Positions 52,297 through 61,689 of a stretch of DNA of 64,000 nucleotides are shown here, piece by piece. Every line of letters begins with the position of its first letter. The first letter of the stretch is position 1. The stretch is from positions 1 to 64,000 of the forward strand of contig CAJUNK010000013.1 of the NCBI GenBank assembly GCA_910587815.1, in the 5' to 3' direction. The stretch is from Candidatus Gastranaerophilales bacterium. Lineage in GTDB: Bacteria; Cyanobacteriota; Vampirovibrionia; Gastranaerophilales; Gastranaerophilaceae. A program made the translations under genes and the position numbers. The notes under the pieces are model-generated. The model was not told where the DNA came from, ran no database searches, and saw only the letters and a program-made list of their open reading frames with translations.

Positions 52297-53031
52297 TTAT
52301 TTTTTATTGCAAAGTCTTAAATTTACACCCAAAAAGCGCATTTTTACGCAATTGGTATATTCTTTTATTGAAAAAATATTTTCATACCATTTTGTGGTTA
52401 ATTTTTTATATGTGCATTTATCTTTTTTAATAATGGGGCTTAAATTTTTTGAAGAACTTGTAAGGCTTCCAAAATGCAGTATTTTTTGACCTTCTATTGT
52501 GTAGTTTTGATAGCCATTTTTCTTTAATTCATCAAAAATATAACAATCACCATACATTATTTTTAATTCTTCAGGAATGACTGGGTATGAAGCTTTGTGA
52601 AGAAATATTGCAATTCCAAAACCAAAATCTATAAAATCAATAGGGTGTAATTTTATCTCAGCATTTTCAGGTTTTTTGATTGTATTATTTATTGGAATAA
52701 CAGCTTTGCTTGAATACCCTAAAACGCCTGCATTTTCTGGAAATGCGGCCAAAAGCGATGTGCAAAAATTGTCTGCAATTATAATATCATCATTTAAAAT
52801 GCCAACAGTATCGTATTTTGCTTCTTTAATTCCTAAATTCCACGCAGGGTTTACGTAAATATTATCATCGGGTGTTATTATCCGCATTTTATCATAAGAA
52901 AATTCAAGAGGTTTAATTGCATTGTTTATTATGATAATTTCACCCACAGAATTATCATCATTGAGGGTTTTAACTAAATTTTTAAGAATATCAATACGCT
53001 TTTGCATGGTTGGGATAATAATTGAAATCAT
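52297..53031 (-). CDS. GT2-like glycosyltransferase
   Basis: 244 residues. A-type fold start ISIIIPTMQKRIDILKNLVK; the metal site is probably GILNDDIIIADNF (NDD). A conserved end KMRFLGVNLRLCNKK resembles C-terminal tags of other transferases in this cluster. The start overlaps the GT10 gene by 4 bp. Confidence 0.75.
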   Translation of the reverse strand: MISIIIPTMQKRIDILKNLVKTLNDDNSVGEIIIINNAIKPLEFSYDKMRIITPDDNIYVNPAWNLGIKEAKYDTVGILNDDIIIADNFCTSLLAAFPENAGVLGYSSKAVIPINNTIKKPENAEIKLHPIDFIDFGFGIAIFLHKASYPVIPEELKIMYGDCYIFDELKKNGYQNYTIEGQKILHFGSLTSSSKNLSPIIKKDKCTYKKLTTKWYENIFSIKEYTNCVKMRFLGVNLRLCNKK

Positions 53032-53993
53032 TTTTGCTCCAAATAATTTTTGTACAGATAATCAAAAGGTTTTGTGTAGTTTTGAACTCTTTTATAATTA
53101 TCTAAAACAGCATTCAGGCGGTTTTCATATTCTTCTTTTGTACATTGTTTTAATATTTTTTCAATATCAGATTTTGTTGTGATTTTAATAATCCCATCAG
53201 GATTGAAGAATTCATCTACCTTTGTTGCACCCAAATATATTGGTATTGTTTGGTTTGCAAGTGCGCAGATTAATCTTTCTGTAAAAAGGTATGGTTCTAT
53301 AAAATTTTCAATGCAGATAGAGAATCTGTAATTACGAAGGGTGTCATCAATTGTGACTAAAGAACCCTTATCAAATGTTCCAAAAGTATCGGCGAGATTT
53401 TCTTTTTTACATTTCCAGGCCAGGTCATATCTGAATTTATGAAGTTTGCACATCAATTTATCCGATGATAGTATTGAAACATTTTTGCTTTTTGTTTTAT
53501 AAATATCAGAAGGAGCCATTGTGCCATTGTAAAGGGTTGCGCCAAATGGCACAAAACGCGCATTGTCAATTTTATTTAAAATGTCTTCTGAGTATGTAAA
53601 AATAAGGTCAAAATCTTTTTCTAAACCTTTAAATTTATCAAAAAGTTTATATGATTTTGGCACAATGGCAGGGGTTTCTGTTAAAAAGCCATATTTTCTA
53701 TCAGGCATCCCTTGTGTTTCAAGCATGGATTCATGAGAATAAAAATGGGTTTTATGTGAAAAATTGTATCTATCCCACATAAAATATCTTGAATCGCGGT
53801 ATGGATGAGTGCGGTAGTGTTTATCTCTTATAAAAAATATTTCAAGTTTTTCGCCAAATTCATTATAGAGGTTTGAATCTCCTTCTTCAAAAGGGGCTCT
53901 TGTGTTGTAATTTGGCAAATAGCAGTGGCCATAATATTTATGTTTTTTTTGTCTTTGTTTTGTTTTTAAATATCTGAGTATATTATTAAACAT
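53028..53993 (-). CDS. GT10 fucosyltransferase-like glycosyltransferase
   Basis: 321 residues. The family 10 donor-binding signature is clear: YRFSICIENFIEPYLFTERL, then ALANQTIPIYLGATKVDEFF and NPDGII. Family members transfer fucose from GDP-fucose in alpha-1,3 linkage; related GT10 enzymes use other sugars. No GDP-fucose synthesis genes are in the window. It overlaps the neighbouring GT2 gene by 8 bp. Confidence 0.85.
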   Translation of the reverse strand: MFNNILRYLKTKQRQKKHKYYGHCYLPNYNTRAPFEEGDSNLYNEFGEKLEIFFIRDKHYRTHPYRDSRYFMWDRYNFSHKTHFYSHESMLETQGMPDRKYGFLTETPAIVPKSYKLFDKFKGLEKDFDLIFTYSEDILNKIDNARFVPFGATLYNGTMAPSDIYKTKSKNVSILSSDKLMCKLHKFRYDLAWKCKKENLADTFGTFDKGSLVTIDDTLRNYRFSICIENFIEPYLFTERLICALANQTIPIYLGATKVDEFFNPDGIIKITTKSDIEKILKQCTKEEYENRLNAVLDNYKRVQNYTKPFDYLYKNYLEQK

Positions 53994-54879
53994 TGTTTTT
54001 TGTCTTTCTTTGCAGTCTGAATTTCACGCCAAGTATGGTTGCTATTTTAAATTTTTTATCACCCTGCCATTCATTTCTGATTGAAAAAATATTTTCAAAA
54101 AAGTTTCCCTTCTTTTTAAAATGGTTGGAAACTGTATTTAAAATCTTTGTTTGAAGGATTTTATCATCTGTAAGCGTTGAAATTATCATTGTTTTAATTT
54201 CTTTATCGGCTTTTGCGGCATCATTTCCTTTTGTGTGGCAAAGAGATGTATTTTCCCTTCTATACATTAATAAAACCTCTTGCAGGCTATGAAATTTAAG
54301 CCCTGAAAGCATTGCGCACGTCCAAAGATTATAATCTTCAGATGTAGGAAGGGTTTCATTATATTTTAGATTATTTTTTTTAAAATCTTTAAGCCTTAAC
54401 ACAGCGCATCCTTGTGTAAATTTGCATCCGCCAAGAAAATCTAAAAATTTTGGATTGGATGGGTTTTTTATAATTTTTTTGTGCGGAAATCTTTCCACCC
54501 AAGCGCTTACGGCAGAAATTTCAGAATTGTTTTCTAAAAAATTTATCTGTTTTTGAAATCTTTCGGGCAGTGAAATATCATCTGCATCCTGGAACGCTGA
54601 ATATTTTCCTTTTGCCAAATCAAGTAATTTATTCCTTGTTTTTGAAACACCAAGATTTTTTTCATTTCTGTAAAATTTTATCCTGTCATCATTAAAACTT
54701 TTAATAACAGGTTCAATATCATCTTTGGAACCGTCATCTAAAATAATAAGTTCAAAATCAGAAAATGTTTGGTTTAAAATGCTTTGAATAGATTCTTTTA
54801 AAGATTCTTCTTTTGTATTATAAACAGGCATTAGAACGGAAAGTACAGGAATATCATCGTTTTGATTTATTTGTGCCAT
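53986..54879 (-). CDS. GT2 glycosyltransferase
   Basis: 297 residues. Classic GT-A start LSVLMPVYNTKEESLKESIQ, then IILDDGSKDD and AFQDADDISLPERFQK (DxD). The C-terminal tag FFENIFSIRNEWQGDKKFKI then ATILGVKFRLQRK parallels that of the 52297 gene. A possible internal promoter (TTGACT ... TACCAT) lies just upstream in the 99-bp gap after the two-domain gene. Confidence 0.85.
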   Translation of the reverse strand: MAQINQNDDIPVLSVLMPVYNTKEESLKESIQSILNQTFSDFELIILDDGSKDDIEPVIKSFNDDRIKFYRNEKNLGVSKTRNKLLDLAKGKYSAFQDADDISLPERFQKQINFLENNSEISAVSAWVERFPHKKIIKNPSNPKFLDFLGGCKFTQGCAVLRLKDFKKNNLKYNETLPTSEDYNLWTCAMLSGLKFHSLQEVLLMYRRENTSLCHTKGNDAAKADKEIKTMIISTLTDDKILQTKILNTVSNHFKKKGNFFENIFSIRNEWQGDKKFKIATILGVKFRLQRKTKNNV

Positions 54880-54978
54880 TTTTATTAAAATCCCGCTCTA
54901 AAAACTCTTATTTTATGGTATCAAATAAAGGGCTAAAGTCAATTTTTGAACACTGTGCAGCCGGTTTTTAGCAAAAAC

Positions 54979-56757
54979 TTAATTTTCAAGCTTTTGAATT
55001 ATTTGAGGGTATTGTTCAAAAATTATATTAAATGCTTCAATGTCATTCATATTTTGGCTTTTGCCGTTTGTTTTGCAAAGAGCTTCGTTTTGTGAATTTT
55101 CAACATTGTAAAAGTTTAAATCCTTATTTTGCACAAGGCCTATTTTTGTGCCGGCCATTACAGCCATTGCCCAAAAATAAATGTCATCAAAGGTTGGGAT
55201 TAAATTCAAGATTTTATCTTTATCAAAAATATCAGAATGTAGAGAATTTGGCGGATAGAGGGTTCCAGCGCCTCCCATCAACTGGTTTGAAAAATCAATT
55301 TTTTTATTATTATCAAGGTAATGGGGCAAAATCATAAAGTAATCCCCCTTTTTTTCTATTCTACAAGCTCTTCTTGTATAGATATTATTTGGGTTTTCAA
55401 GATATTTTTCATAAAGGCTTTGAAGCCAATCTTTTTGATAATACATATCATCATCTGCTGTTATAATAATATCATTTGGAAACATTTTTAGTGCAGGCAC
55501 AAGTTTTTTATAGGATTTTAAATCTTCGCACCATAAAATTTCAAGTCCAAATTCTTTTAATTTTAAAAGTTCATTTGGCAGATCATCTTCTTTGTTTGGA
55601 AACTGATTATCAGATAGCCATAGGATTAATCTGTCTGGCCTTAATGTTTGCTTTAAAAGTGTTTCAATGGTGTGGTGAACTGTATTTATGCGCCCTGGGA
55701 AGGATGTTAAAGACACAATAAGGCTTGGTATTCTTTTATTTTCATTTAACCCTGGTGATATTGAATTATCCGGGCAAAATTTGTCATTTGTTTTAAAGCT
55801 TAAATGGATGCCAAAGAAATTTATGTATATATGGCTATCTAGCCTTTTATATAAAAACATTTTTTTATATTTTTTGAATTTGTAATACAGGTTTTTTGAT
55901 GTGATTTTTTTCTTTGAAATTGGCAAAAATCCAAAAAGCAATGTAGTTTCTGTATTTTTATATTCTTTTACCTTTAAAACGGGTGCACCAAAAATATATT
56001 TTATATATTTTGTAATATGCTGGGCTTTTTTGTTTAAAACCAAATTATTTTCATTAAAAAACTTTACAATGGCGCTTTTTGCAATGTAGCTATCATGCTG
56101 TTTTTTTATGGATTGAATAGTTTTTACAATGGAATTATTGTTTACTCTGTAATAATAATAAGTATCAGGCACTGTAACAAGCTTTTTTGCGGCCTTTAAA
56201 ATATTTGGAATCCATAAAACATCTTCAAAATACATACCCAATTTAAAAGGCGAATTTTCTATCAGGCTTTTTTTAAAAAGTTTTCCGCAGGCATAGCAGC
56301 AGGCAGGAATTCTACAAATATCCACAATATCTTGCAGATTTTCATACACCTTTTCTTCACTGAAATGCAGCCTGTATTTTTCGCTATTTGGGCGCTTTCT
56401 AATCATTCCGCTTACGGCAATTGCGCAATCATTCTTTATTATTGCACTATATAGTTTTTCTATGTAATTATTATCCACCCAATCATCAGAATCAATAAAT
56501 GTGATAAAATTGCCGCTTGCATTTTGTATACCAGAATTTCTTGCAGAGGATAATCCGCCGTTTTCTTTATTTATAATTTTTATTCTTTTATCCTGTTGTG
56601 AAAAATTTTCTAAAAGCATTGGGGTGGAATCTTTTGAACCATCATTTACGCAGATGATTTCGATATCTTTAAATGTTTGGTTTAAAAGAGAGCTTATGCA
56701 ATCTTCAAGATAATTTTCAACGTTATAACAAGGGACTATTATTGATACTTCAGGCAT
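54979..56757 (-). CDS. two-domain glycosyltransferase (GT2 plus second GT-A domain)
   Basis: 592 residues. Domain 1 (about 1-270) is GT2: VSIIVPCYNVENYLEDCISS, VNDGSKDSTPMLLENF and FIDSDDWVDNNYIE. A linker follows with the cluster-type tag (INFFGIHLSFK). Domain 2 (about 345-592) has SLIVSLTSFPGRINTVHHTI, DRLILWLSDNQFP and IIITADDDMYYQKDWLQSLY (DDD), a different glycosyltransferase-like family. The fusion suggests two successive linkages made by one polypeptide. Confidence 0.82.
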   Translation of the reverse strand: MPEVSIIVPCYNVENYLEDCISSLLNQTFKDIEIICVNDGSKDSTPMLLENFSQQDKRIKIINKENGGLSSARNSGIQNASGNFITFIDSDDWVDNNYIEKLYSAIIKNDCAIAVSGMIRKRPNSEKYRLHFSEEKVYENLQDIVDICRIPACCYACGKLFKKSLIENSPFKLGMYFEDVLWIPNILKAAKKLVTVPDTYYYYRVNNNSIVKTIQSIKKQHDSYIAKSAIVKFFNENNLVLNKKAQHITKYIKYIFGAPVLKVKEYKNTETTLLFGFLPISKKKITSKNLYYKFKKYKKMFLYKRLDSHIYINFFGIHLSFKTNDKFCPDNSISPGLNENKRIPSLIVSLTSFPGRINTVHHTIETLLKQTLRPDRLILWLSDNQFPNKEDDLPNELLKLKEFGLEILWCEDLKSYKKLVPALKMFPNDIIITADDDMYYQKDWLQSLYEKYLENPNNIYTRRACRIEKKGDYFMILPHYLDNNKKIDFSNQLMGGAGTLYPPNSLHSDIFDKDKILNLIPTFDDIYFWAMAVMAGTKIGLVQNKDLNFYNVENSQNEALCKTNGKSQNMNDIEAFNIIFEQYPQIIQKLEN

Positions 56758-56763
56758 TATTTT

Positions 56764-58362
56764 TTATCCTTCTATTTTTCTTTCAAAGGCATCTATGAAA
56801 GAATTTTTGCTTAAATTATAAATTTTTGCGCCCATATATTTTGAATACTCTTCTAATTTTTCATAGGCGCTGAATGTTAAATACCAATCGTATAAAAATT
56901 CACTAATGGTTTTTGTTTTTTTTCTATCAGGGGTGCTATAGCATGGTGTTAGGTTTTCATACATTTTATCTTCATAAAAATATTTTTTTATTTCATATAA
57001 AATATTTTCTTCCACTTTGATATCTGTGATATTTGAATGATTTGCACCGTATAGGTGTATTTTTTCAAATCCAAGATTGATTCCTAAAAATAATGCTGAA
57101 ATAGTGACATTTAAAACATTTGGCATTGCAAGATTTAGTGCATATTCTCTAAATTCTGTTTTTCCTTTATATTTATTTTCACTGGCGTTTACATAAATTA
57201 TATCTATGTTTTCATTTTTCATAGGTAAATCTATGAAAAAATTCCAATTTTGGGCTGCTTTTGGCATAAAAATTGTAATTTGCCAATCTGTTTGCATTAG
57301 GTTTTCATATATTTTTTGATAGGAATTTCTTTTTTCTTCATATAAATCTTTTGCCCAAAAGAAAGGGTCCATAAATACTATAAATTCAGGCTTTAATTTA
57401 TAAAAATATTCTGTTGCAGGAAAATTATTTGTGCAAAATTTCTTTTTGTTTTGTATGAAAGATAATGTTTTTTCATCATTTAATGTATCTTTTAAATCCG
57501 GTCCGTTTGCAAAAACGATACAGCCTTCTTTTTTATTTGATGCAGATATTTTTTTTGAAAATTCTGATATGGCGCTTTTATCTATAAAATTATTTGTATC
57601 TATTTTAAATTTTTCTATAAAATGCTTTATGTATATTTTAAAGTCGCGAATTAAAGCTATTCTATAGATTGGTCTTCTTTGTTTGTTAAAATATTTATCA
57701 AGAATTAATTTTCTTTCATATTCTCTGCCTTTTGCATTTGATGAAAGTCCGTCTACATAATAGTTTGAAACAATTTCTTTTATATGTTTAAATTTACAGC
57801 CTGCATTTTGAAAACACAACCATTTTTCTAAATCTGCACTTATTTTATAGAATTCATCATAATTTCCATATTTTTCAAAAAGCTCTTTTTTAATAAATGT
57901 GGATTGATGTGAAAGGCAGCTTCTTTTCCAAAATTCTTCCTTAATTTTATTTGGAAATTTTGGAATGTATGAGCTGTTATCTTTATTATGGTAAAGGCTG
58001 TCACAGTATAAGATATCATTTTTTTTGAATGCATTTTTATGATTTGTGCATATCTTTTCTAGTGAATTATTTTCATAAAAAGTATCGCCTGCATTCATAA
58101 AAATTAGCCACTCGCCCTTGGAGAGTTCTATTGCTTTGTTCATAGCATCATATATGCCGTTATCTTTTTTGCTTATAAATACATCAATTCTATCTTTATA
58201 TTTTTCAAATGTGTCAATGGTGGGTTTGTCACTTCCGCCATCCATTACAATCCATTCAAAATTTTGAAAGGTTTGATTTACAATGCTTTTTAATGTTCTA
58301 TCTAAATTTTTTTCATTGTAACAAACCGTAATAATTGTAATTTTTGGTTTTTTGCTATCCAA
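56764..58362 (-). CDS. WcaE-like GT2 fused to a DUF115-like domain
   Basis: 532 residues from a TTG at 58362 (GGATAA upstream). Domain 1: ITIITVCYNEKNLDRTLKSI, WIVMDGGSDKPTI, DNGIYDAMNKAIELSKGEWL and NAGDTFYE, the WcaE-like GT2 pattern. Domain 2 (about 280-532): GCIVFANGPDLKDTL, FIVFMDPFFWAKDLY and KIHLYGANHSNI, resembling DUF115/MptE-like domains often linked to surface-glycan enzymes. First gene of the glycan operon, with a good promoter 27 bp or more upstream. Confidence 0.8.
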   Translation of the reverse strand: MDSKKPKITIITVCYNEKNLDRTLKSIVNQTFQNFEWIVMDGGSDKPTIDTFEKYKDRIDVFISKKDNGIYDAMNKAIELSKGEWLIFMNAGDTFYENNSLEKICTNHKNAFKKNDILYCDSLYHNKDNSSYIPKFPNKIKEEFWKRSCLSHQSTFIKKELFEKYGNYDEFYKISADLEKWLCFQNAGCKFKHIKEIVSNYYVDGLSSNAKGREYERKLILDKYFNKQRRPIYRIALIRDFKIYIKHFIEKFKIDTNNFIDKSAISEFSKKISASNKKEGCIVFANGPDLKDTLNDEKTLSFIQNKKKFCTNNFPATEYFYKLKPEFIVFMDPFFWAKDLYEEKRNSYQKIYENLMQTDWQITIFMPKAAQNWNFFIDLPMKNENIDIIYVNASENKYKGKTEFREYALNLAMPNVLNVTISALFLGINLGFEKIHLYGANHSNITDIKVEENILYEIKKYFYEDKMYENLTPCYSTPDRKKTKTISEFLYDWYLTFSAYEKLEEYSKYMGAKIYNLSKNSFIDAFERKIEG

Positions 58363-58395
58363 TTTTATTATCCAAAACTAAACTTTTGCTTTTTT

Positions 58396-58424
58396 AATAT
58401 ATGTTTAAAACCTTTAAAAGTCAA
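58396..58424 (-). promoter_or_regulatory. glycan operon promoter
   Basis: Minus strand -35 TTGACT (58419-58424), 17-bp spacer, -10 TATATT (58396-58401). It lies between the terminator hairpin and the first glycosyltransferase gene. Confidence 0.7.
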
Positions 58425-58475
58425 GAATTGCCCTTGTCTTCTACTTTTTTAGCAAAGATATTAAGGGCAATTCTT
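58423..58475. terminator. terminator before the glycan operon
   Basis: AAGAATTGCCCTT (58423-58435) pairs perfectly with AAGGGCAATTCTT (58463-58475) around 27 nt. It ends the leftward transcript from 58849; on the plus strand it is followed by TTTTT. The left arm touches the -35 box of the glycan promoter. Confidence 0.75.
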
Positions 58476-58507
58476 TTTGTTTTAAGGTAAGAAAGCTTCT
58501 TTGTATT

Positions 58508-58849
58508 TTATTCTCCGTCTATTTTATTGACAGGAACACTTAGAGCCGAAAGTATTAATGAACCTAGAAGAGCACTCCAAAAACTTGATACTTCAAACCC
58601 TGGCGTTAAATACCCTGCAAGCATAAATAAAAGTGCGTTAATAACTAGACTGAAAAGACCTAGAGTTAGAAGGTTAATTGGTAGTGTAATTAAGTACACA
58701 AGCGGCTTTAAAATTGCATTAATCAACCCTATAATTACTATTGCAATTAGAGCAGATTGTATTCCTGATACGCTTATACCTGGAATGAGCCATGCAATAA
58801 AGAGGATAATAAGTGAATAAAGAAACCACCTTAAAATTGTGTAAAGCAT
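58508..58849 (-). CDS. YvlD/phage-holin-4 family (DUF360) membrane protein
   Basis: 113 residues with four membrane helices. The repeated pattern GLINAILKPLVYLITLPINL then LLTLGLFSLVINALLFMLAG is the signature of the DUF360/YvlD family. AAGGAAG precedes the ATG at 58849. Chromosomal, not part of the prophage. The holin name in databases reflects similarity only; function unknown. Confidence 0.85.
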   Translation of the reverse strand: MLYTILRWFLYSLIILFIAWLIPGISVSGIQSALIAIVIIGLINAILKPLVYLITLPINLLTLGLFSLVINALLFMLAGYLTPGFEVSSFWSALLGSLILSALSVPVNKIDGE

Positions 58850-59031
58850 ACTTCCTTTTTCCTTTCTTTTTCATTTTTATTTTTTCAGATTTTCCTCTAA
58901 ATTTAATTGCCCGAAAGTATAATATTTTTTAAGAAATGTAAATAATTCTTAATCTTTTGAAATAGTGCTGCTGATAATTTTTTGATTTATATAGAACCTC
59001 TATCGTGTGTAAGAACAAGGATGTTTTAAAA

Positions 59032-60954
59032 GTGAGTATTAACAAAATAATCGGGTTTCAAAATGAATATTTAGGAAAGTTAAATGCTATTAATGGCACT
59101 CATGATGATTTTGTGACTGCTAATAATTTAAAAAGTGCTAAGGATTTTGAAGATTATCTTGTTGAAGAATTAGATATTGATATAGATGTTTTTGATGAAA
59201 ATTTAGAAGAATTTAAAGCTCTCGCATCTAAAAAGGCCAACAAGGCAGAAGAATCTAAAAACTCTACTGATAAAATAAATAAAGAAGATGACGATCATAT
59301 CGATGATACTGAAGAAGATTCTGAGCTTGAAAAAATTGTAGAATTTTTTGATAAATTATTTTCATCCAGTATAGTCAGAAATGAAATAGATGCTAATGGT
59401 GATGGTGAAATTTCTGATGATGAAATTATGGATTTTATTGATTCTATTAAAAAATTAGACGGCAATGAAAGCAGTCTTTCAATAGCAGATTTTACCAAAA
59501 AACTGGAAGAACTGGCTGCGGCTGCTCAAGAAGAGTTGCAAAAAGCCGAGAATATGCAGCAAACAGAACTTTTCCCTGATTATCAGCAAATAAGCTCTGC
59601 GCCAATATCAAACAGTGGTGCAGCTAATGGCGGATATGGAAATTACGGCGGCAATAGGGCTGTATCATCGAATAGTTTTAATGATTCTAACTTGCAAAAC
59701 CTTGCAAATACAATAAATGGAAATGATGCAGAAAGTCTAGAAGAACAAAAAACAGCCCTTCAGGAAGAAATTGATATCCACAAAACAAATATTGAAAATA
59801 TAAAAAATGGCTCATCAGAAAAAGTGCAGGCAGCACAAAAAGATATGGATGAAGCAAAAATAGCAATGGATGAAGCTATTGAAAATGATGAAAAAATCGA
59901 TAAAGAAACAAAAGAAAAAATAAAAGAGGTTGAAGAAAATTTAACCGAAAACGCTTCAAATATTACATCAAAAGAGTCTGAAATATCAGAAACAAAATCT
60001 TCAATTTCAAACGCTGAAGCTTCTATTTCAAATTTAGAAGGACTTTTGAATTCTCTTGCAAAACCGACAGGCAAAGAAGAAGATAAAGAAAAGGATTTAA
60101 AATTAAAGGCAAGAAAAGCTGAATTAGAAAACCAAATTCAGACTAAAAAACAAGAGCTTGAAAAATTAAATAAAAACCTTGAAACCCTTGAAGGGGAATT
60201 AAAAGAGCTTGAAACTGAAAAAGAAAAACTAGAGGCTGAGCGCAATAAACTTTTAGAAGAAGAAATGAAAGATGCAAGCCCTGAAACAAAAGCTGCAATT
60301 GAAGCTTATGAAAAAGCACGCGAAAATATTGAAAAAGTAAAGAGTGAAGAATTAACTACCGAACAGGCTGCTCTTGATTCAAAGCTTAATGAAATGAATG
60401 AGTTGGAACAAAAAATTGAGGAGGCAAAAAATAAAAAGGCTGAATCTTCACTAGATTTTGATTTTGAAGAAAATATGACCGATGCTCAAAAGTCTGAACT
60501 TGCAAAGTTCAAAGGAAATTTTGAACAAAACAAGCAAAGATACCAGGCAGTGGCTGATAAAACAGGAATTCCTGCTGAATTAATAGCAGCGCTGCATTGG
60601 AGGGAATCTAGCGGTAACTTTAATACTTATATGCACAACGGTGATCCTTTAGGTAGTCCTACAACACACTATCCACAAGGAAAACTTTTCTATGATTGGG
60701 AAAGTTCAGCAGTAGATGCACTTTCTACCGATAAATATGGTACTGTGGTAGAAGGTGATGTAAAAACTTATTATGATTTTGCAGAACATTATAATGGCCT
60801 TGGATACAGAAATAAGGGATTAGCATCTCCTTATGTTTGGTCTGGAACGACAAATTATAAGGGAGGAAAATATGTGGCAGATGGTCAGTTCAGTGCAAGT
60901 GCTATAGATAAACAACTTGGGGTGGCAGTTATGCTTCAATCTGCCGTAAACTAA
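59032..60954 (+). CDS. EF-hand, coiled-coil, lysozyme-like protein
   Basis: 640 residues from the GTG at 59032 (AAGGA upstream); the frame is open nine codons further. Order: acidic helical N-terminus, one canonical EF-hand DANGDGEISDDE near residue 125, a Gly/Asn/Ser linker, a long E/K-rich coiled coil (about 240-480), then a C-terminal lysozyme-like domain with IAALHWRESSGNFNTYMHNG and GYRNKGLASPYVWSG. The glutamate in HWRESS is the likely catalytic acid. No signal peptide is seen, so export may be non-classical. Calcium could regulate the enzyme (inference). Confidence 0.75.
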   Translation: MSINKIIGFQNEYLGKLNAINGTHDDFVTANNLKSAKDFEDYLVEELDIDIDVFDENLEEFKALASKKANKAEESKNSTDKINKEDDDHIDDTEEDSELEKIVEFFDKLFSSSIVRNEIDANGDGEISDDEIMDFIDSIKKLDGNESSLSIADFTKKLEELAAAAQEELQKAENMQQTELFPDYQQISSAPISNSGAANGGYGNYGGNRAVSSNSFNDSNLQNLANTINGNDAESLEEQKTALQEEIDIHKTNIENIKNGSSEKVQAAQKDMDEAKIAMDEAIENDEKIDKETKEKIKEVEENLTENASNITSKESEISETKSSISNAEASISNLEGLLNSLAKPTGKEEDKEKDLKLKARKAELENQIQTKKQELEKLNKNLETLEGELKELETEKEKLEAERNKLLEEEMKDASPETKAAIEAYEKARENIEKVKSEELTTEQAALDSKLNEMNELEQKIEEAKNKKAESSLDFDFEENMTDAQKSELAKFKGNFEQNKQRYQAVADKTGIPAELIAALHWRESSGNFNTYMHNGDPLGSPTTHYPQGKLFYDWESSAVDALSTDKYGTVVEGDVKTYYDFAEHYNGLGYRNKGLASPYVWSGTTNYKGGKYVADGQFSASAIDKQLGVAVMLQSAVN

Positions 60955-61082
60955 TGATGTTAACATTAGTTTTTTCAGGATGTTGCGCGTCAATATTAGC
61001 CCAATATAAAAATTTATGGTAAAATCCTTTTATAAAACTTTTATTTTGTATAAAAATTTTTGCAAGGATTTTATTTAAAAAT

Positions 61083-61688
61083 ATGGCTATATTGAAGATT
61101 TTAAGATATGGAGACCCTGTTTTAAGACAGAAAGCAAAAGAGGTTTCCAAGATTTCAAAAAAAATAAAAACCCTGATTGAAAATATGCTTGATACCATGT
61201 ATGCTGCAAATGGTGTAGGGCTTGCTGCGCCACAAGTTGGGGAAAATTTAAGAATTTTTGTAATTGATGTATCAAAAGATGATGAACCATATAAGCCTAT
61301 GGTATTTGTAAATCCTAAAATTATCAAAAAAGAAGGTGCAATTTGCGTTAAAGAAGGCTGTTTAAGTTTTCCTGAAGCCTATGTGAATGTGAGGCGTTAT
61401 TCTGATGTTATGGTGAAAGCGCTTGATATGAACGGAAAACCCTTTGTAATGGAGGCACACAACGGTGAACTTTTAGCATACGCCATACAGCATGAAAATG
61501 ATCATTTGGATGGAGTTTTATTTGTTGATCATTCAAGAAATATCTTTGAGGCGACAGAGGCTTTGCAAAAATATAATCTACCCCAGCTGGAAAAAGATAA
61601 GCTTTTAGATGAAACAGAATTAGAAGATGCTATTTTACAAAAAGAATCGCAAATGAAAAATAGCAAGGAAAATGGAGGCGCTAATTAA
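61083..61688 (+). CDS. def: peptide deformylase
   Basis: 201 residues. Removes the formyl group from nascent N-terminal methionine. All three motifs are intact: GVGLAAPQVG, EGCLSFPE (metal cysteine) and QHENDHLDG (two metal histidines and catalytic glutamate). The C-terminal 30 residues are an extra charged tail. First gene of the def-fmt-aroH-M16 cluster. Confidence 0.95.
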   Translation: MAILKILRYGDPVLRQKAKEVSKISKKIKTLIENMLDTMYAANGVGLAAPQVGENLRIFVIDVSKDDEPYKPMVFVNPKIIKKEGAICVKEGCLSFPEAYVNVRRYSDVMVKALDMNGKPFVMEAHNGELLAYAIQHENDHLDGVLFVDHSRNIFEATEALQKYNLPQLEKDKLLDETELEDAILQKESQMKNSKENGGAN

Positions 61689-61689
61689 G

